Shown here piece by piece: positions 1 through 9,222 of a stretch of DNA of 64,000 nucleotides (within the stretch, counting starts at the first letter, position 1; every line of letters starts with the position of its first letter). The position numbers were made by a program, and so were the translations under genes. The stretch lies in assembly GCF_900094735.1 (NCBI RefSeq), contig NZ_FMBM01000002.1, forward strand, positions 1,054,001-1,118,000, given 5' to 3'. The notes under the pieces were generated by a model. That model saw only the letters and a list, made by a program, of their open reading frames with translations. It searched no databases and was not told the DNA's origin. The stretch is from Saliniramus fredricksonii. Lineage in GTDB: Bacteria > Pseudomonadota > Alphaproteobacteria > Rhizobiales > Beijerinckiaceae.

Positions 1-1
1 G

Positions 2-724
2 CTCGGCTCCGATGGCGCCTGGACCGGGCCGCTGAGCAAGGCAGGCGTCGCGATCAGCCCGCTCGCGCCCTCCAATGTGGGCTGCGAAATCGGCTGGAGC
101 GAGACTTTCCGTGAACGCTTTGCCGGTGCGCCCCTCAAGCGCATCGCGCTGGCTTGCGGCGACATGATCCAGCGCGGCGAGGCGGTGGTCACCGAAACCG
201 GGCTCGAAGGCGGGGCCGTCTATGCGCTGTCCCGGCCGTTGCGCGAGCAACTGGCCGGGGCGGGCGCTGCGCAACTCGTTGCCGATCTGCGGCCCGATCT
301 GAGCGTCGACGAGATCGCGGCGAAACTGACGCGGGCCGGTGAATCGAAACGCAGCGACACGCTCAGCAACCGTCTGCGCAAGGCGCTTGCCCTCGATCCC
401 GTCGCGATCGGCCTTTTGCGCGAGGCGCATGGCGTCGATCTGCCGCGCGCGCCGGAAGCACTCGCTGCGGCGATCAAGGCTGCGCCGCTCACCGTGACGG
501 GTTTGCGCCCGATGGACCGGGCGATTTCCTCGGCGGGAGGGGTGGCGTTTCCAGCCATTGATGATGCGTTCATGCTCAAGGCGCGCCCGGGGACCTTCAT
601 CGCCGGTGAGATGCTGGATTGGGAAGCGCCCACGGGCGGTTATCTGCTCCAGGCCTGCTTCGCCACCGGCGTTGCGGCGGGGGAGGGGATCGCGGCCTGG
701 CTCAAGGCGCGCGAAAGCGCATGA
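2..724 (+). CDS. HI0933-like flavoprotein (TIGR03862-type), C-terminal part
   Basis: This is the 3' end of a gene that begins upstream of the window; the frame is open from base 2 to the TGA at 722-724. The first visible residues (GSDGAWTGPLSKAGV) and the later SSAGGVAFPAIDDAFMLK segment fit the C-terminal part of NAD(P)/FAD-dependent HI0933/BaiN-like oxidoreductases, in particular the TIGR03862 subgroup common in alphaproteobacteria. In that family the FAD-binding Rossmann motif lies at the N-terminus, which is missing here; the C-terminal GGYLLQACFATGVAAGEGIAAWL segment is the usual second contact with FAD. The substrate is unknown. An internal ATG at 77 is unlikely to be the real start because conserved sequence continues upstream of it. 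Confidence 0.8.
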   Translation, partial: LGSDGAWTGPLSKAGVAISPLAPSNVGCEIGWSETFRERFAGAPLKRIALACGDMIQRGEAVVTETGLEGGAVYALSRPLREQLAGAGAAQLVADLRPDLSVDEIAAKLTRAGESKRSDTLSNRLRKALALDPVAIGLLREAHGVDLPRAPEALAAAIKAAPLTVTGLRPMDRAISSAGGVAFPAIDDAFMLKARPGTFIAGEMLDWEAPTGGYLLQACFATGVAAGEGIAAWLKARESA

Positions 725-810
725 AGGTCGCCGAAGATGCTTGAGAGCCGGGGCTTGCCCGGCTATAAGCGCCGCACCATCTATACCATTCCAAAAAGAA
801 CGGATCTCCC

Positions 811-1233
811 ATGGCCATCGAGCGCACCTTCTCGATCATCAAGCCCGACGCGACCAAGCGCAACCTGACCGGCGCCATCAACGCTGTTTTCGAGGAAGCG
901 GGCCTGCGCATCGTCGCGCAGAAGCGCATCCTCATGACCACTGCCCAGGCGCAGGAATTCTACGCCGTGCACAAGGAACGCCCGTTCTATGGCGAGTTGG
1001 TCGAATTCATGACCTCGGCGCCGGTCGTGGTGCAGGTACTGGAAGGCGAGAACGCCGTCGCTAAGCATCGCGAAGTGATGGGTGCCACCAACCCGGCTGA
1101 AGCCGCCGAGGGCACCATCCGCAAGAAGTTCGCGCTCTCCGTGGGCGAGAATTCCGTGCACGGCTCCGATTCCGCCGAGAATGCCGCGATCGAGATCGCG
1201 CAGTTCTTCGCCGGTATGGAAATCGTCGGCTGA
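811..1233 (+). CDS. ndk: Nucleoside diphosphate kinase
   Basis: Cytosolic enzyme that moves the gamma phosphate of ATP to other nucleoside diphosphates through a phosphohistidine, keeping NTP pools balanced. The 140-residue protein is the normal bacterial length. It opens with the typical [11 protein letters not shown] strand and carries the active-site histidine at residue 117 in the NSVHGSDS motif; the [13 protein letters not shown] loop before it is also characteristic. The gene is monocistronic: a GC-rich hairpin follows it at 1247-1271. Confidence 0.97.
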   Translation: MAIERTFSIIKPDATKRNLTGAINAVFEEAGLRIVAQKRILMTTAQAQEFYAVHKERPFYGELVEFMTSAPVVVQVLEGENAVAKHREVMGATNPAEAAEGTIRKKFALSVGENSVHGSDSAENAAIEIAQFFAGMEIVG

Positions 1234-1246
1234 TTTCGCAGTGCTT

Positions 1247-1271
1247 TCCGGGCGACGCCGCGTCGCCCGGA
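1247..1271 (+). terminator. Hairpin after ndk
   Basis: A 10-bp perfect inverted repeat (TCCGGGCGAC / GTCGCCCGGA) with a 5-base loop lies 13 bases after the ndk stop codon. There is no strong T-run, so it is an imperfect intrinsic terminator or an mRNA-stabilising hairpin. Confidence 0.55.
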
Positions 1272-1305
1272 TGCTTTCGCTCGCGCCCCGTATCGGAGAG
1301 ATGCC

Positions 1306-1608
1306 ATGGAGACGCCCACGGTTGCCCTGCAGGTCTGGGTGCTCGGTGCCTTCGATCCGGTGTTGATCGCCATTGCCGCGTTTCTCGGCTGGAAGGCGGA
1401 CCAGTTCGCCAAGGTCTTCATCGCGGCGATCGCGGCCCTGCTGATCTCGGTGCCCGTCTCCTGGGGCATCAATGCGCTCGGCCTGCCCTGGATCGCACCC
1501 GTTGGTGGCGAGCAGCCGATGCTGCTGCAAGTGCGCACCGGCGGCGCCATTATCTGGGCAAGCCTGGCCTATTTTGCGCACAGGTTGCGTGATCGCGCCA
1601 AATCCTGA
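1306..1608 (+). CDS. Small integral membrane protein, unknown function
   Basis: A 100-residue hydrophobic protein with three probable membrane segments (about residues 13-27, 34-55 and 78-93) and a basic C-terminus (HRLRDRAKS). I do not recognise a named family. The ATG at 1306 follows a GGAGAG ribosome binding site. It converges on the next gene with only 6 bases between the stop codons. Confidence 0.65.
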   Translation: METPTVALQVWVLGAFDPVLIAIAAFLGWKADQFAKVFIAAIAALLISVPVSWGINALGLPWIAPVGGEQPMLLQVRTGGAIIWASLAYFAHRLRDRAKS

Positions 1609-1614
1609 ACTGGT

Positions 1615-1887
1615 CTACTGCGCGTCGATTGTCGGCTCGCCCTGCGGTAGCGTTGCTGTCGGCGCCTGTCCGACCTCCGTGGTGCCGAAGGTCAACAGGC
1701 TGATCAGGCCGATCAGCACAACCGCGCCGATGAGCACCCAGATCCAGAGCGAGGATGTGCGGCGCGCGGGTTTCGGGCGCTGGTCGATCTGATCGGGATC
1801 GTGACCCGGCTGCATCAGGTTCGGGTTGCGATGGGGTGCGTTCGGATCATGCTCCGTGGGCCGCTGCCCGGGATCGCGCTGCGTCAT
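1615..1887 (-). CDS. Small single-pass membrane protein, unknown function
   Basis: A 90-residue protein: a hydrophilic Asn/Pro/Asp-rich N-terminus (about 45 residues), one membrane helix (WIWVLIGAVVLIGLISLLTF) and a short tail. The start at 1887 is chosen because a GAGGAG ribosome binding site lies at the right distance upstream; the open frame further upstream has no such site and would overlap the gatB leader. The probable topology is cytoplasmic N-terminus. No family recognised. Confidence 0.6.
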   Translation of the reverse strand: MTQRDPGQRPTEHDPNAPHRNPNLMQPGHDPDQIDQRPKPARRTSSLWIWVLIGAVVLIGLISLLTFGTTEVGQAPTATLPQGEPTIDAQ

Positions 1888-2050
1888 GACGGGCCTCCTC
1901 AGGCTTTCTCGGTTCGGTATTCTCGACAGGTAACGCGCCTGCGGGCGCGAAGTTGCATCGGATTTCCGCAGGGCGGATGCATGTCGAGTCTTGCAGTGGG
2001 CGGCGCGGGAGGCTAACCGGAAGCAGGTTGTTTCTAAGGATGGATGTCTC

Positions 2051-3523
2051 ATGAACGCGCCGGTCGATCACAAGAAGCTCATCAAGGGCGCCACGGGTGA
2101 TTGGGAAGTCGTCATCGGCATGGAGATCCATGCCCAGGTGACGAGCAAGGCCAAACTGTTCTCCGGCGCCGCCACCGCCTTCGGTGCGGAGCCGAATGCG
2201 CATGTCTCGCTGGTCGATGCGGCGATGCCGGGCATGTTGCCGGTGATCAACCGGGAATGCGTGCGCCAGGCCGTGCGCACGGGGCTCGGCCTCAAGGCCC
2301 AGATCAATCTGCGCTCCGTCTTCGACCGCAAGAACTATTTCTACCCCGATCTGCCGCAGGGCTATCAGATCAGCCAGTACAAGTACCCGATCGTCGGTGA
2401 GGGCGAAGTCGTGGTCGATATGGCCGACGGCACGCAGATCCATGTCGGGATCGAGCGGCTGCATCTCGAGCAGGATGCCGGCAAGTCGATCCATGATCTG
2501 CACCCCGCCCAGAGCTTCGTCGATCTCAACCGCTCCGGCGTTGCGCTGATGGAGATCGTCTCCAAGCCCGATCTGCGCTCCTCGGAGGAGGCCAAGGCCT
2601 ATGTGACCAAGCTGCGCACCATCCTGCGCTATCTCGGCACCTGCGACGGCGATATGGAGAAGGGCAATCTGCGCGCGGACGTGAACGTCTCCGTGCGCCG
2701 CCCCGGTGATCCGCTCGGCACGCGCTGCGAGATCAAGAACGTCAATTCGATCCGCTTCATCGGCCAGGCCATCGAGCACGAGGCGCGCCGGCAGATCGGC
2801 ATCATCGAGGATGGCGGCACGATCGACCAGGAGACGCGGCTGTTCGACCCCGGCAAGGGCGAGACGCGCTCGATGCGCTCCAAGGAAGAGGCGCATGATT
2901 ACCGCTACTTCCCCGATCCCGACCTGCTGCCGCTGGAATTCACGCAGGATTTCGTCGACGAGCTCGCGACGCATCTGCCCGAGCTGCCGGACGAGAAGAA
3001 AGAGCGCTTCATCGCCGCATACGGCCTGTCAGTCTATGATGCGGGCGTCCTGATCGCCGAGCGCGAATCTGCCGATTTCTTCGAGCGCGTCGCCAAGGGT
3101 CGCGACGGCAAGGCGGCGGCGAACTGGGTGATCAACGAGCTGTTCGGGCGCCTCAACAAGGAAGGCCTCGGCATCGCGGATTCACCCATTTCCGCCGACC
3201 AGCTCGGCGCCATCGTCGATCTGATCGGCGAGGGGGTGATCTCCGGCAAGATCGCCAAGGACGTCTTCGAGATCGTCTGGAGCGAGGGCGGCGATCCGCG
3301 CGCCATCGTCGAAGAGCGCGGCATGAAGCAGGTCACCGATACTGGCGCCATCGAGAAGGCGGTGGACGAGGTGATCGCGGCCAATGCCGGGAAGGTGGAG
3401 CAGGTCAAGGCGAAGCCCTCGATGCTGGGCTGGTTCGTCGGCCAGGTGATGAAATCGACTGGCGGCAAGGCCAATCCGCAGGCGGTCAACGCCATGCTCA
3501 AGGACAAGCTCGGCATTGAGTGA
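2051..3523 (+). CDS. gatB: Asp-tRNA(Asn)/Glu-tRNA(Gln) amidotransferase subunit B
   Basis: Subunit of GatCAB, which converts misacylated Glu-tRNA(Gln) and Asp-tRNA(Asn) to the correct amidated forms; GatB holds the tRNA and phosphorylates the misacylated residue. The 490-residue product has the N-terminal cradle domain ([13 protein letters not shown]), the GatB signature region [18 protein letters not shown] (usually LNRSGVPLMEI; Ala replaces Pro here), and the C-terminal YqeY-like tail ending in [13 protein letters not shown] 2051 is preferred over an upstream in-frame start at 1991 because family homology starts there. gatA and gatC are not in the window. The gene ends 7 bases before the acetyltransferase start, so the two may be cotranscribed. 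Confidence 0.95.
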   Translation: MNAPVDHKKLIKGATGDWEVVIGMEIHAQVTSKAKLFSGAATAFGAEPNAHVSLVDAAMPGMLPVINRECVRQAVRTGLGLKAQINLRSVFDRKNYFYPDLPQGYQISQYKYPIVGEGEVVVDMADGTQIHVGIERLHLEQDAGKSIHDLHPAQSFVDLNRSGVALMEIVSKPDLRSSEEAKAYVTKLRTILRYLGTCDGDMEKGNLRADVNVSVRRPGDPLGTRCEIKNVNSIRFIGQAIEHEARRQIGIIEDGGTIDQETRLFDPGKGETRSMRSKEEAHDYRYFPDPDLLPLEFTQDFVDELATHLPELPDEKKERFIAAYGLSVYDAGVLIAERESADFFERVAKGRDGKAAANWVINELFGRLNKEGLGIADSPISADQLGAIVDLIGEGVISGKIAKDVFEIVWSEGGDPRAIVEERGMKQVTDTGAIEKAVDEVIAANAGKVEQVKAKPSMLGWFVGQVMKSTGGKANPQAVNAMLKDKLGIE

Positions 3524-3530
3524 GCGTGGC

Positions 3531-4007
3531 ATGAGCGTGATACGGCCCGTGCGCGACGGGGATGCACAGGACCTGTTCGGCCTGCTCACCCTGTGCTTTG
3601 CGGAGTATCCGGGCTGCTTCACCGATCCGCATGACGATCTCCCGGATCTCCTGCGTCCGGCGAGCCATGCGGCGGAGAACGGTATCGATTTCTTTGTGAT
3701 CGAGGATGATGGCGGGCGCGTCTGCGCCTCCATCGCCATGGATAATCCGGCCCCGCAGACGATCGAGATTCACCGGCTTTACGTGCGCCCCGATTGCCGG
3801 GGCAGGGGGCTCGCGCGCATGCTGGTCGACCATGTTGAAACCCGCGCCCGCGCCGCCGGCGCTACCCGCATCATCCTGTGGTCCGATACCCGCTTCGAGA
3901 ACGCGCACGCGCTCTATGAAAAGCGCGGGTATGTGCGCGCCCCGCAAGCGCGGGAACTCGGGGATGTGTCCGGCTCGGTGGAATGGTTTTTTGATAAAAA
4001 GTTGTGA
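3531..4007 (+). CDS. GNAT family N-acetyltransferase
   Basis: A 158-residue single-domain acetyltransferase. The acetyl-CoA binding motif A is visible as LYVRPDCRGRGLARMLVDHVE (R/Q-x-x-G-x-G/A type), followed by an ALYEKRGYVRA motif B region. The substrate cannot be deduced. ATG 3531 is preferred; a TTG at 3516 would overlap the end of gatB. It lies directly after gatB, probably in the same transcript. Confidence 0.85.
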   Translation: MSVIRPVRDGDAQDLFGLLTLCFAEYPGCFTDPHDDLPDLLRPASHAAENGIDFFVIEDDGGRVCASIAMDNPAPQTIEIHRLYVRPDCRGRGLARMLVDHVETRARAAGATRIILWSDTRFENAHALYEKRGYVRAPQARELGDVSGSVEWFFDKKL

Positions 4008-4190
4008 TTTGTTGATATAGGCACGTATAAATAGCTTCATCCGTCCATGGCTCGCTCCGTCCTTTGCGCCGTGGCTGATGGAGCGTGTTCTTCGAACGCC
4101 AGGCTCAGATTGAAGGCGCTGGACCCATCCTCGCTGCAGCTTGCCTCCGTGGTCGCTATGGAACATGACGAGCATCACGAATCCGCCTCC

Positions 4191-6692
4191 TCAGCCCGGT
4201 AAACCGGGCTCATCAATCGTCACCCCGCGCCGCCTCGCGCTCTCCGCCACCGCATTGCGGATGGTTTCGCTGCGTCTCATCAGGCGACGGAAGCTCGGTT
4301 CGTCGAGGACGAGCAGGGCGCAATGGCTGATCGCGGTGACCTGGATGTGGCGGGTCTGGCGGCTGAGCAGGGCGAGCTGGCCGAACATCTCGCCGCGTCC
4401 CAGCCTGTGCTTCTGGCCGGCCATCTCGATCTCGACCGCGCCGGAGGCGATGAAGCAGACGTCGCGGGGCGTCTCCCATTTGCGCATGAGGACGTCGCCC
4501 GGCTGCACGTAGCGCGCTTTCAGGACGCGCGCGAGCTGCGAACGGCCTTCCTCGCTCATTTCCGCAAAAAGCGGGAAGCGGCGAATGAGTTCGGTCTTCT
4601 GCACGGCCAGATCGAGTGCGGGGCGCGTTTCGGCGCGTTTGCGCTTGTCTGCGAGTTCCTGCTTGAGCGTCGTGAACAGTTCGCGCCCGATCAAGCCGTC
4701 CTGACGAAGGGTATCGTATTCGCGCTCCTCCAGCCGCAGGGCGATGCGCCGGATGAAGCGCCGCTCGATTTCCTCGGCGTAGCCGGGATATTGCAGACGT
4801 AATCCTTCGAGCGCCGATTTCGTCTCATCCTCGCGGCGCTTGAGCAGTTCATGCAGCAGATCCGCCACGCGTCGTCCGTGGATACGCCGGATCTTGCCGT
4901 CGATATGGCCGTGCAGGTCGCGCAGGATCAGCCGCTGGTTGAGCATGATCTCGAACCGGTCCGCCGTCATCCGCGCCAGCGGGCCGGACATGCGCAGACG
5001 GTTGTGAAGCAGCACGGCAAAGCCGTACCAGCGTCCCCGCGCGAGGCTCACGCGACCCGTGGCACGGTACTGGTCGCGACCACCACTGCGTGTTCGCTCG
5101 ATCAGGCGATCGGCATCCGAGAGCATGCGCTCGGCCAGCCGCGCCGAGATCAGCTGTTCGCGGAACGTGTCGAGGATCATGTCGCGCTCCCGGCCCGCCA
5201 GAGCGACGAGGCCGAGCGTGATGCGGTCACGGTCGAGAATATCGTCCAGTGTCTCCGCCTTCTGCATGGCGGTGTCGAGGCGCGCGGCAAAGCGTTTGGC
5301 CTCGGATCTGACGATCTCGCGGTTCAGTTCATGCCGTTTCGCCGTGCCGGCGACCTCCTCGCGCACATTGGCGAGCGCCACGGCGATGACCTGGTTGGCG
5401 AGGGCGCGATCAAGCGGGGATAACTTGTCGAGCCCGAGATACGTGATCACCCGGCGCAGCGTCGTTCCCTGAACCAGCAGCGTGAACAGCGTGAAGCCTG
5501 TGGCGAGGATGCCCACCTCGCGCTTGATGTCGATGGTGACGCGCAGGTTTTCCGTCACTGCCAGGGCGAGGGCGAGGGTGACGGCGCCGCGCAGCCCGCC
5601 CCAGAGAATCGCGACCCGGTAGGCCGGCTCGACCCGCGGCGAGAGCCCCAGCCAGGTCAGCGACGGCAGAATGGCATAGAGAATGAACAGCCTGGCCGCC
5701 ATGGCCGCGACCACGACGACAGCGATCAGAAACAGATCCCATGCCTGAATATCGGCGAGAAGCCCCGGCACCAGCAGCGCCGCGAGAAGGAAGATCAGTG
5801 CACCCGCCCAATGCGCGAGCAGGTCCCACACCTCACGCAGCCAGGCCCAATTGGCCGGAGAGAGCCGCCCGGGGCCGAGATAGTTCAGCGTCATCCCCGC
5901 CATGACCACGGCGATCACACCTGAGAATCCGAACCAGCGCTCGGCGATCAGATAGGTGAGATAGGGCAGTGCGACGCTGAGCGAGATCTGGGCCAGTGGA
6001 AAGCGCCCGAGCCAGGCCAGCGTCATCGCACAGAACCGCGCCGCAACCCAGCCGACGGTGAGGCCGCCGAAGATCAGGACGGGAAATGTGACCAGCGCGT
6101 CGCGCAGGGTGGGGTTGGGCACTCCCATCATCACGAAGGTCAGGAAAAAGCCGAAAAGCGCGATGGCGGCCGCGTCGTTCAACAGGCTCTCGCCCTCGAC
6201 GATCCGCGTCAGCCGCTGCGGCGCGGCAATGTTGCGGAAGATCGAGACCACGGCTGACGGGTCGGTCGTCGCGACGATGGCGCCGAGCATCAGGCAGGCC
6301 GCCAGCGGGAGGCTGGTGAAGGGCGTGAGCGCGAAGCCGATCGCGAATGTGGCGACGATGACCGCGAGCACGGCCATGACCAGGATCGGCACCCAGTCAT
6401 CCGCCATGCGCCGCAGGTTCAGTCCGAGCGAGACCTGGAAAAGCAGCGTGGGCAGAAGAACATAGAGAAAGACATTTGAGCGGATGCTGAAATCGAAGAC
6501 GAGGAAGGTCTCGGGAATGCCGAACAGAAACGGCCCGGTATCCACTGCATAGATCGCAAGAATGCCGATGATCACGCCGATGATGGCCAGGACCACGGTG
6601 TAGGGCAGTCTTGTGCGCTCGGCCAGTGGCTCGCTGAGTGAGATGATGATGAAGAGGCCGGCGACGACGCCGACGATCGTGATGACATCCAT
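4191..6692 (-). CDS. CPA1-type Na+/H+ antiporter with C-terminal cyclic-nucleotide-binding-like domain
   Basis: An 833-residue inner-membrane cation:proton antiporter. Residues 1 to about 410 form some 12 membrane segments; the conserved ion-site region is visible as LLNDAAAIALFGF (the ND pair of CPA1 transporters) and the ATTDPSAVVSIFR motif before it, and a WGGLRGAVTLALALA segment is also typical of NhaP/NHE. A long helical cytoplasmic linker (about 430-690) is followed by a cNMP-binding fold (about 700-815: RFPLFAEMSEEG...GEMFGQLALLSRQTRHIQVTA). In the phosphate-binding cassette the usual Glu is Gln (FGQLALL) and the usual P-R-x-A is changed, so real cAMP binding is doubtful. Monocistronic on the minus strand. 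Confidence 0.88.
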   Translation of the reverse strand: MDVITIVGVVAGLFIIISLSEPLAERTRLPYTVVLAIIGVIIGILAIYAVDTGPFLFGIPETFLVFDFSIRSNVFLYVLLPTLLFQVSLGLNLRRMADDWVPILVMAVLAVIVATFAIGFALTPFTSLPLAACLMLGAIVATTDPSAVVSIFRNIAAPQRLTRIVEGESLLNDAAAIALFGFFLTFVMMGVPNPTLRDALVTFPVLIFGGLTVGWVAARFCAMTLAWLGRFPLAQISLSVALPYLTYLIAERWFGFSGVIAVVMAGMTLNYLGPGRLSPANWAWLREVWDLLAHWAGALIFLLAALLVPGLLADIQAWDLFLIAVVVVAAMAARLFILYAILPSLTWLGLSPRVEPAYRVAILWGGLRGAVTLALALAVTENLRVTIDIKREVGILATGFTLFTLLVQGTTLRRVITYLGLDKLSPLDRALANQVIAVALANVREEVAGTAKRHELNREIVRSEAKRFAARLDTAMQKAETLDDILDRDRITLGLVALAGRERDMILDTFREQLISARLAERMLSDADRLIERTRSGGRDQYRATGRVSLARGRWYGFAVLLHNRLRMSGPLARMTADRFEIMLNQRLILRDLHGHIDGKIRRIHGRRVADLLHELLKRREDETKSALEGLRLQYPGYAEEIERRFIRRIALRLEEREYDTLRQDGLIGRELFTTLKQELADKRKRAETRPALDLAVQKTELIRRFPLFAEMSEEGRSQLARVLKARYVQPGDVLMRKWETPRDVCFIASGAVEIEMAGQKHRLGRGEMFGQLALLSRQTRHIQVTAISHCALLVLDEPSFRRLMRRSETIRNAVAESARRRGVTIDEPGLPG

Positions 6693-6887
6693 GATCTGGC
6701 CGAAGGCCGGGTAACGGCGCGAGAGGAACGCAAAGCGCGTGCCCTGTTCTGGCCGCGGCGAGGCTGCCCGTCAACCGCTCATGCGTGCCACGCGACATGG
6801 ATAAGCCGCAAAGCGCAGATATTGCGCTCAATCGCTGCAGCAGGCATACTGATAAAGGGCATCTTGTCGCAGCGGGAGGGCGCGGGC

Positions 6888-7211
6888 ATGACGATTGACG
6901 GTTCGGGTTTGCCGATGCGGCTGGCTGCACTGTTCTGCGCGCTGTTCCTGCTGATCGTCCCGGCGCTGCCGGTCGAATCCGGCCCCGCGAACGGGGCGCA
7001 GAGCGCTTCCGGTATCGACGCGGCCCTGACGGCGCAGCCGCTCATCATCGCCCCCGCGCCCATGGAGGGCGAGGAGGGTCTCGGCACGCCGGCAGGCCGG
7101 TCAGCGGTTCCGGTCCTGTCGCCGACATGTCTGACGGTGCTGCCTGCCGCCGTGCCGGCGTGCAAGCGCGCCATCGCGTTCCGGGCTCGCGCGCCGCCGC
7201 TCTCCGTCTGA
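6888..7211 (+). CDS. Small exported protein, hypothetical
   Basis: A 107-residue frame beginning with a probable signal sequence (MRLAALFCALFLLIVPALPVES) after ten residues, followed by a low-complexity Ala/Pro-rich tail with two cysteines. A GGGAGG sequence upstream supports the ATG at 6888 over one at 6822. No family recognised. It could be a non-conserved frame; position between a divergent antiporter gene and a small membrane protein gives no functional hint. Confidence 0.4.
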   Translation: MTIDGSGLPMRLAALFCALFLLIVPALPVESGPANGAQSASGIDAALTAQPLIIAPAPMEGEEGLGTPAGRSAVPVLSPTCLTVLPAAVPACKRAIAFRARAPPLSV

Positions 7212-7299
7212 TTGCGACCATTCGACAAGGCGGGATCCGTCTCGCGGATCCGGCAACGCAATCGGCGGCCCCCGAGGCGGCCTTACCGGAAAGATATCG

Positions 7300-7581
7300 A
7301 TGTCCATTCAAGCAAATCACGACAAATCCTCGCGCTTCGGCGCCTGGCTCATCGCGATCAGCGCCGTTATCCTCGTGGGTACGGAAGTGATCGGCGTGGC
7401 AGCCGCGACCGCCTGGGCGATCGGAGGGCTTTTGCAGCTCGGTTCCATCCTGACCTGGGTGCTCGGCGCCATCCTTTGTGCGGGCGCTGGTTGGGTAACC
7501 TGGGTCTTCGCCCGCAATGCCTGGCGTTTGGAGAGCGAGGCTTGCGCCGCGCCGCCGATCGCTTCGGGCCCCCGGGACTGA
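7300..7581 (+). CDS. Small two-helix membrane protein, unknown
   Basis: A 93-residue protein with two membrane segments (about residues 13-38 and 44-70), a hydrophilic N-terminus and a short tail (ESEACAAPPIASGPRD). The ATG at 7300 follows GGAAAGATATCG. No family recognised. A perfect GC-rich hairpin follows the stop codon. Confidence 0.6.
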   Translation: MSIQANHDKSSRFGAWLIAISAVILVGTEVIGVAAATAWAIGGLLQLGSILTWVLGAILCAGAGWVTWVFARNAWRLESEACAAPPIASGPRD

Positions 7582-7588
7582 TCCGCCA

Positions 7589-7619
7589 CCGCGCGCGGCG
7601 GCACCATTGCCGCGCGCGG
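7589..7619 (+). terminator. GC-rich hairpin downstream of small membrane protein gene
   Basis: An 11-bp perfect inverted repeat (CCGCGCGCGGC / GCCGCGCGCGG) separated by 9 bases, beginning 8 bases after the stop codon. There is no T-run, so its role as a terminator is inferred from its position only. Confidence 0.4.
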
Positions 7620-7696
7620 CAGCCGGCCACCTTTCCGGAACGGTCGGCGCGCAAAGCCGTTGTGTCGGTAAAGCCAATCCGAGGAGAAAGCCGATC

Positions 7697-8548
7697 ATGA
7701 TCGATGACGCAAGCGAGATCCGGACCCTGCGTGAGGCCCTGGCGAAACCGCGCAAGCATCGCGACATGGCGATTGCGCAGGAGCCGATGCCCAATCACAG
7801 CAAGACGCCCGGCGGGCCGAACCAGACCCCGCTGGCCTTCCGGGCCGCATGGGAGCTGGGGGATCGCCCGCGCCGGATCGCGTTGCTCCTGGATGATTGT
7901 CAGGAGGAATATAGGCCTTATGCCGGCGAGATCCTTCCGAAACTCGCCCGTATCGTGAACGCGTTTCGCGAACGGCGCGCGCGCAACGAGGGCGTCTGCA
8001 TCGCCTGGAGCATCTGGAGCCGGCGCTTTGACGATGGCATTTCCAATGCCATGGACCGCTGGTACGGACCGCGCGGGCTCGATCCGGACAATCCCGAGAA
8101 CGCGGCTTACGTCTTCACCGGCGCGCCCGGGCTCGAGCCGCTCGCCGAGATCGCGCCAACGCCGGAGGAGCGCGACGCGGGCTGGCTCTATCATGGCAAG
8201 CATCTCGACATGTTCTGGACCTTCGACGAGGCGGGCCGGTCCTATCTCGACGAGAAGCTGAAGGCGCTCGATATCGATACCATCGTCATCGTCGGGCTGT
8301 GGACGGATGAATGCGTGCTCAGCACCGCCTATGCCGGAAATTCGCGCGGATATGACGTCGTGGTCGTCGGCGATGCCGTTGCGACGGCCACGGCCAATCA
8401 GGAAATTGCGCTCAAGGTCGCGAGCAGTACGGTGGCCAAGGTGGTCTCGACGGACGAGATCGTGCGCTACCTTGAGGAGGATTTTGTCGCCGGCAAGCCT
8501 GGCGCCGTGAAGGGCAAGTCGCATCCGGACGGACGCCGGGAGGGTTAG
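7697..8548 (+). CDS. Isochorismatase-family cysteine hydrolase
   Basis: A 283-residue protein of the isochorismatase-like hydrolase superfamily. The catalytic Asp is probably in ALLLDDCQEEY (near residue 62) and the nucleophilic Cys in VGLWTDECVLSTAYAGNSRGYDVVVVGDAVAT, with the typical cis-peptide region just before it. Members hydrolyse isochorismate, nicotinamide, carbamates or other amides; the substrate here is unknown. The ATG at 7697 follows a strong GAGGAGAAAG ribosome binding site, which excludes the longer upstream frame. Monocistronic. Confidence 0.85.
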   Translation: MIDDASEIRTLREALAKPRKHRDMAIAQEPMPNHSKTPGGPNQTPLAFRAAWELGDRPRRIALLLDDCQEEYRPYAGEILPKLARIVNAFRERRARNEGVCIAWSIWSRRFDDGISNAMDRWYGPRGLDPDNPENAAYVFTGAPGLEPLAEIAPTPEERDAGWLYHGKHLDMFWTFDEAGRSYLDEKLKALDIDTIVIVGLWTDECVLSTAYAGNSRGYDVVVVGDAVATATANQEIALKVASSTVAKVVSTDEIVRYLEEDFVAGKPGAVKGKSHPDGRREG

Positions 8549-8637
8549 GCGCTGCCTCGGGCGCATGCCGCAATGAAAGATTGACAATTTTCTCGAAAGC
8601 ACTCTTTAAACGTGCTCCAAAGTGATGTTTCGGCGCG

Positions 8638-9222
8638 ATGAGGTATGGTTTGCGTGTAAAACGACATGACGATGTTTGCCTGATCTTCGTGCGCCGGCCA
8701 GGCATTCTCCCGATCCTGCTCGCGATTCTCACCTTCACGATGCTCACCCTCGCCATACGCAGCTTGCGCAGCGACGATATGGGGGCGGGTGTAGCTCTCC
8801 TCGTCCTGAGCGGCGTCTGCGCAATCGGCATGATCGCCATGACCACGTTTCAGGAACTGCGTTTCGATCGTGCTGCGGGGATCGTCGAGCGGCATACCCG
8901 CAGCTTCTTCGGTGCGCAGCGGGTCCGTGTCGCGCTTGGCGATATCGAAGCCGTATCGGTCGATCAGGGCGATGGACGACGCGGGCGCCGCTATTATCGC
9001 CCGGTTCTTCTCCTGCGCGATCCGCCGGGCGGAAAGTTCGCGCTCGGCAAAACCTTCAGCCCGTTCCGCGAAGCGCTTCACATGACCCGGATGATCGAGG
9101 CCTGGCTTGGACAGATGCGCGCGTCAGGACGCCGTGGAAAGCCGGAGCATCATGCCGTCAGGTGGATACCGGCTGACGGGGACAATGATGCGTCGAACAA
9201 TGACCTGGAGCGCCCGGCCTGA
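8638..9222 (+). CDS. Membrane protein of unknown function whose C-terminus is encoded by a dispersed repeat
   Basis: A 194-residue protein with two adjacent membrane segments (about residues 22-42 and 49-69) followed by a soluble part (FDRAAGIVERHTRSFFGAQRVRVALGDIEAVSV...) that looks like a small beta-rich, PH-like domain; this assignment is tentative. The last 25 or so residues and the stop codon lie inside the first unit of the 101-bp repeat at 9146-9350, so the present C-terminus was probably created by insertion of that element. No family name recognised. Confidence 0.6.
   Translation: MRYGLRVKRHDDVCLIFVRRPGILPILLAILTFTMLTLAIRSLRSDDMGAGVALLVLSGVCAIGMIAMTTFQELRFDRAAGIVERHTRSFFGAQRVRVALGDIEAVSVDQGDGRRGRRYYRPVLLLRDPPGGKFALGKTFSPFREALHMTRMIEAWLGQMRASGRRGKPEHHAVRWIPADGDNDASNNDLERPA

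Noticed and set aside
4008-4190. Possible small RNA or tRNA gene in the 183-bp gap between the acetyltransferase and the antiporter
   Set aside because: No cloverleaf, T-loop sequence or clear promoter-terminator pair was found.
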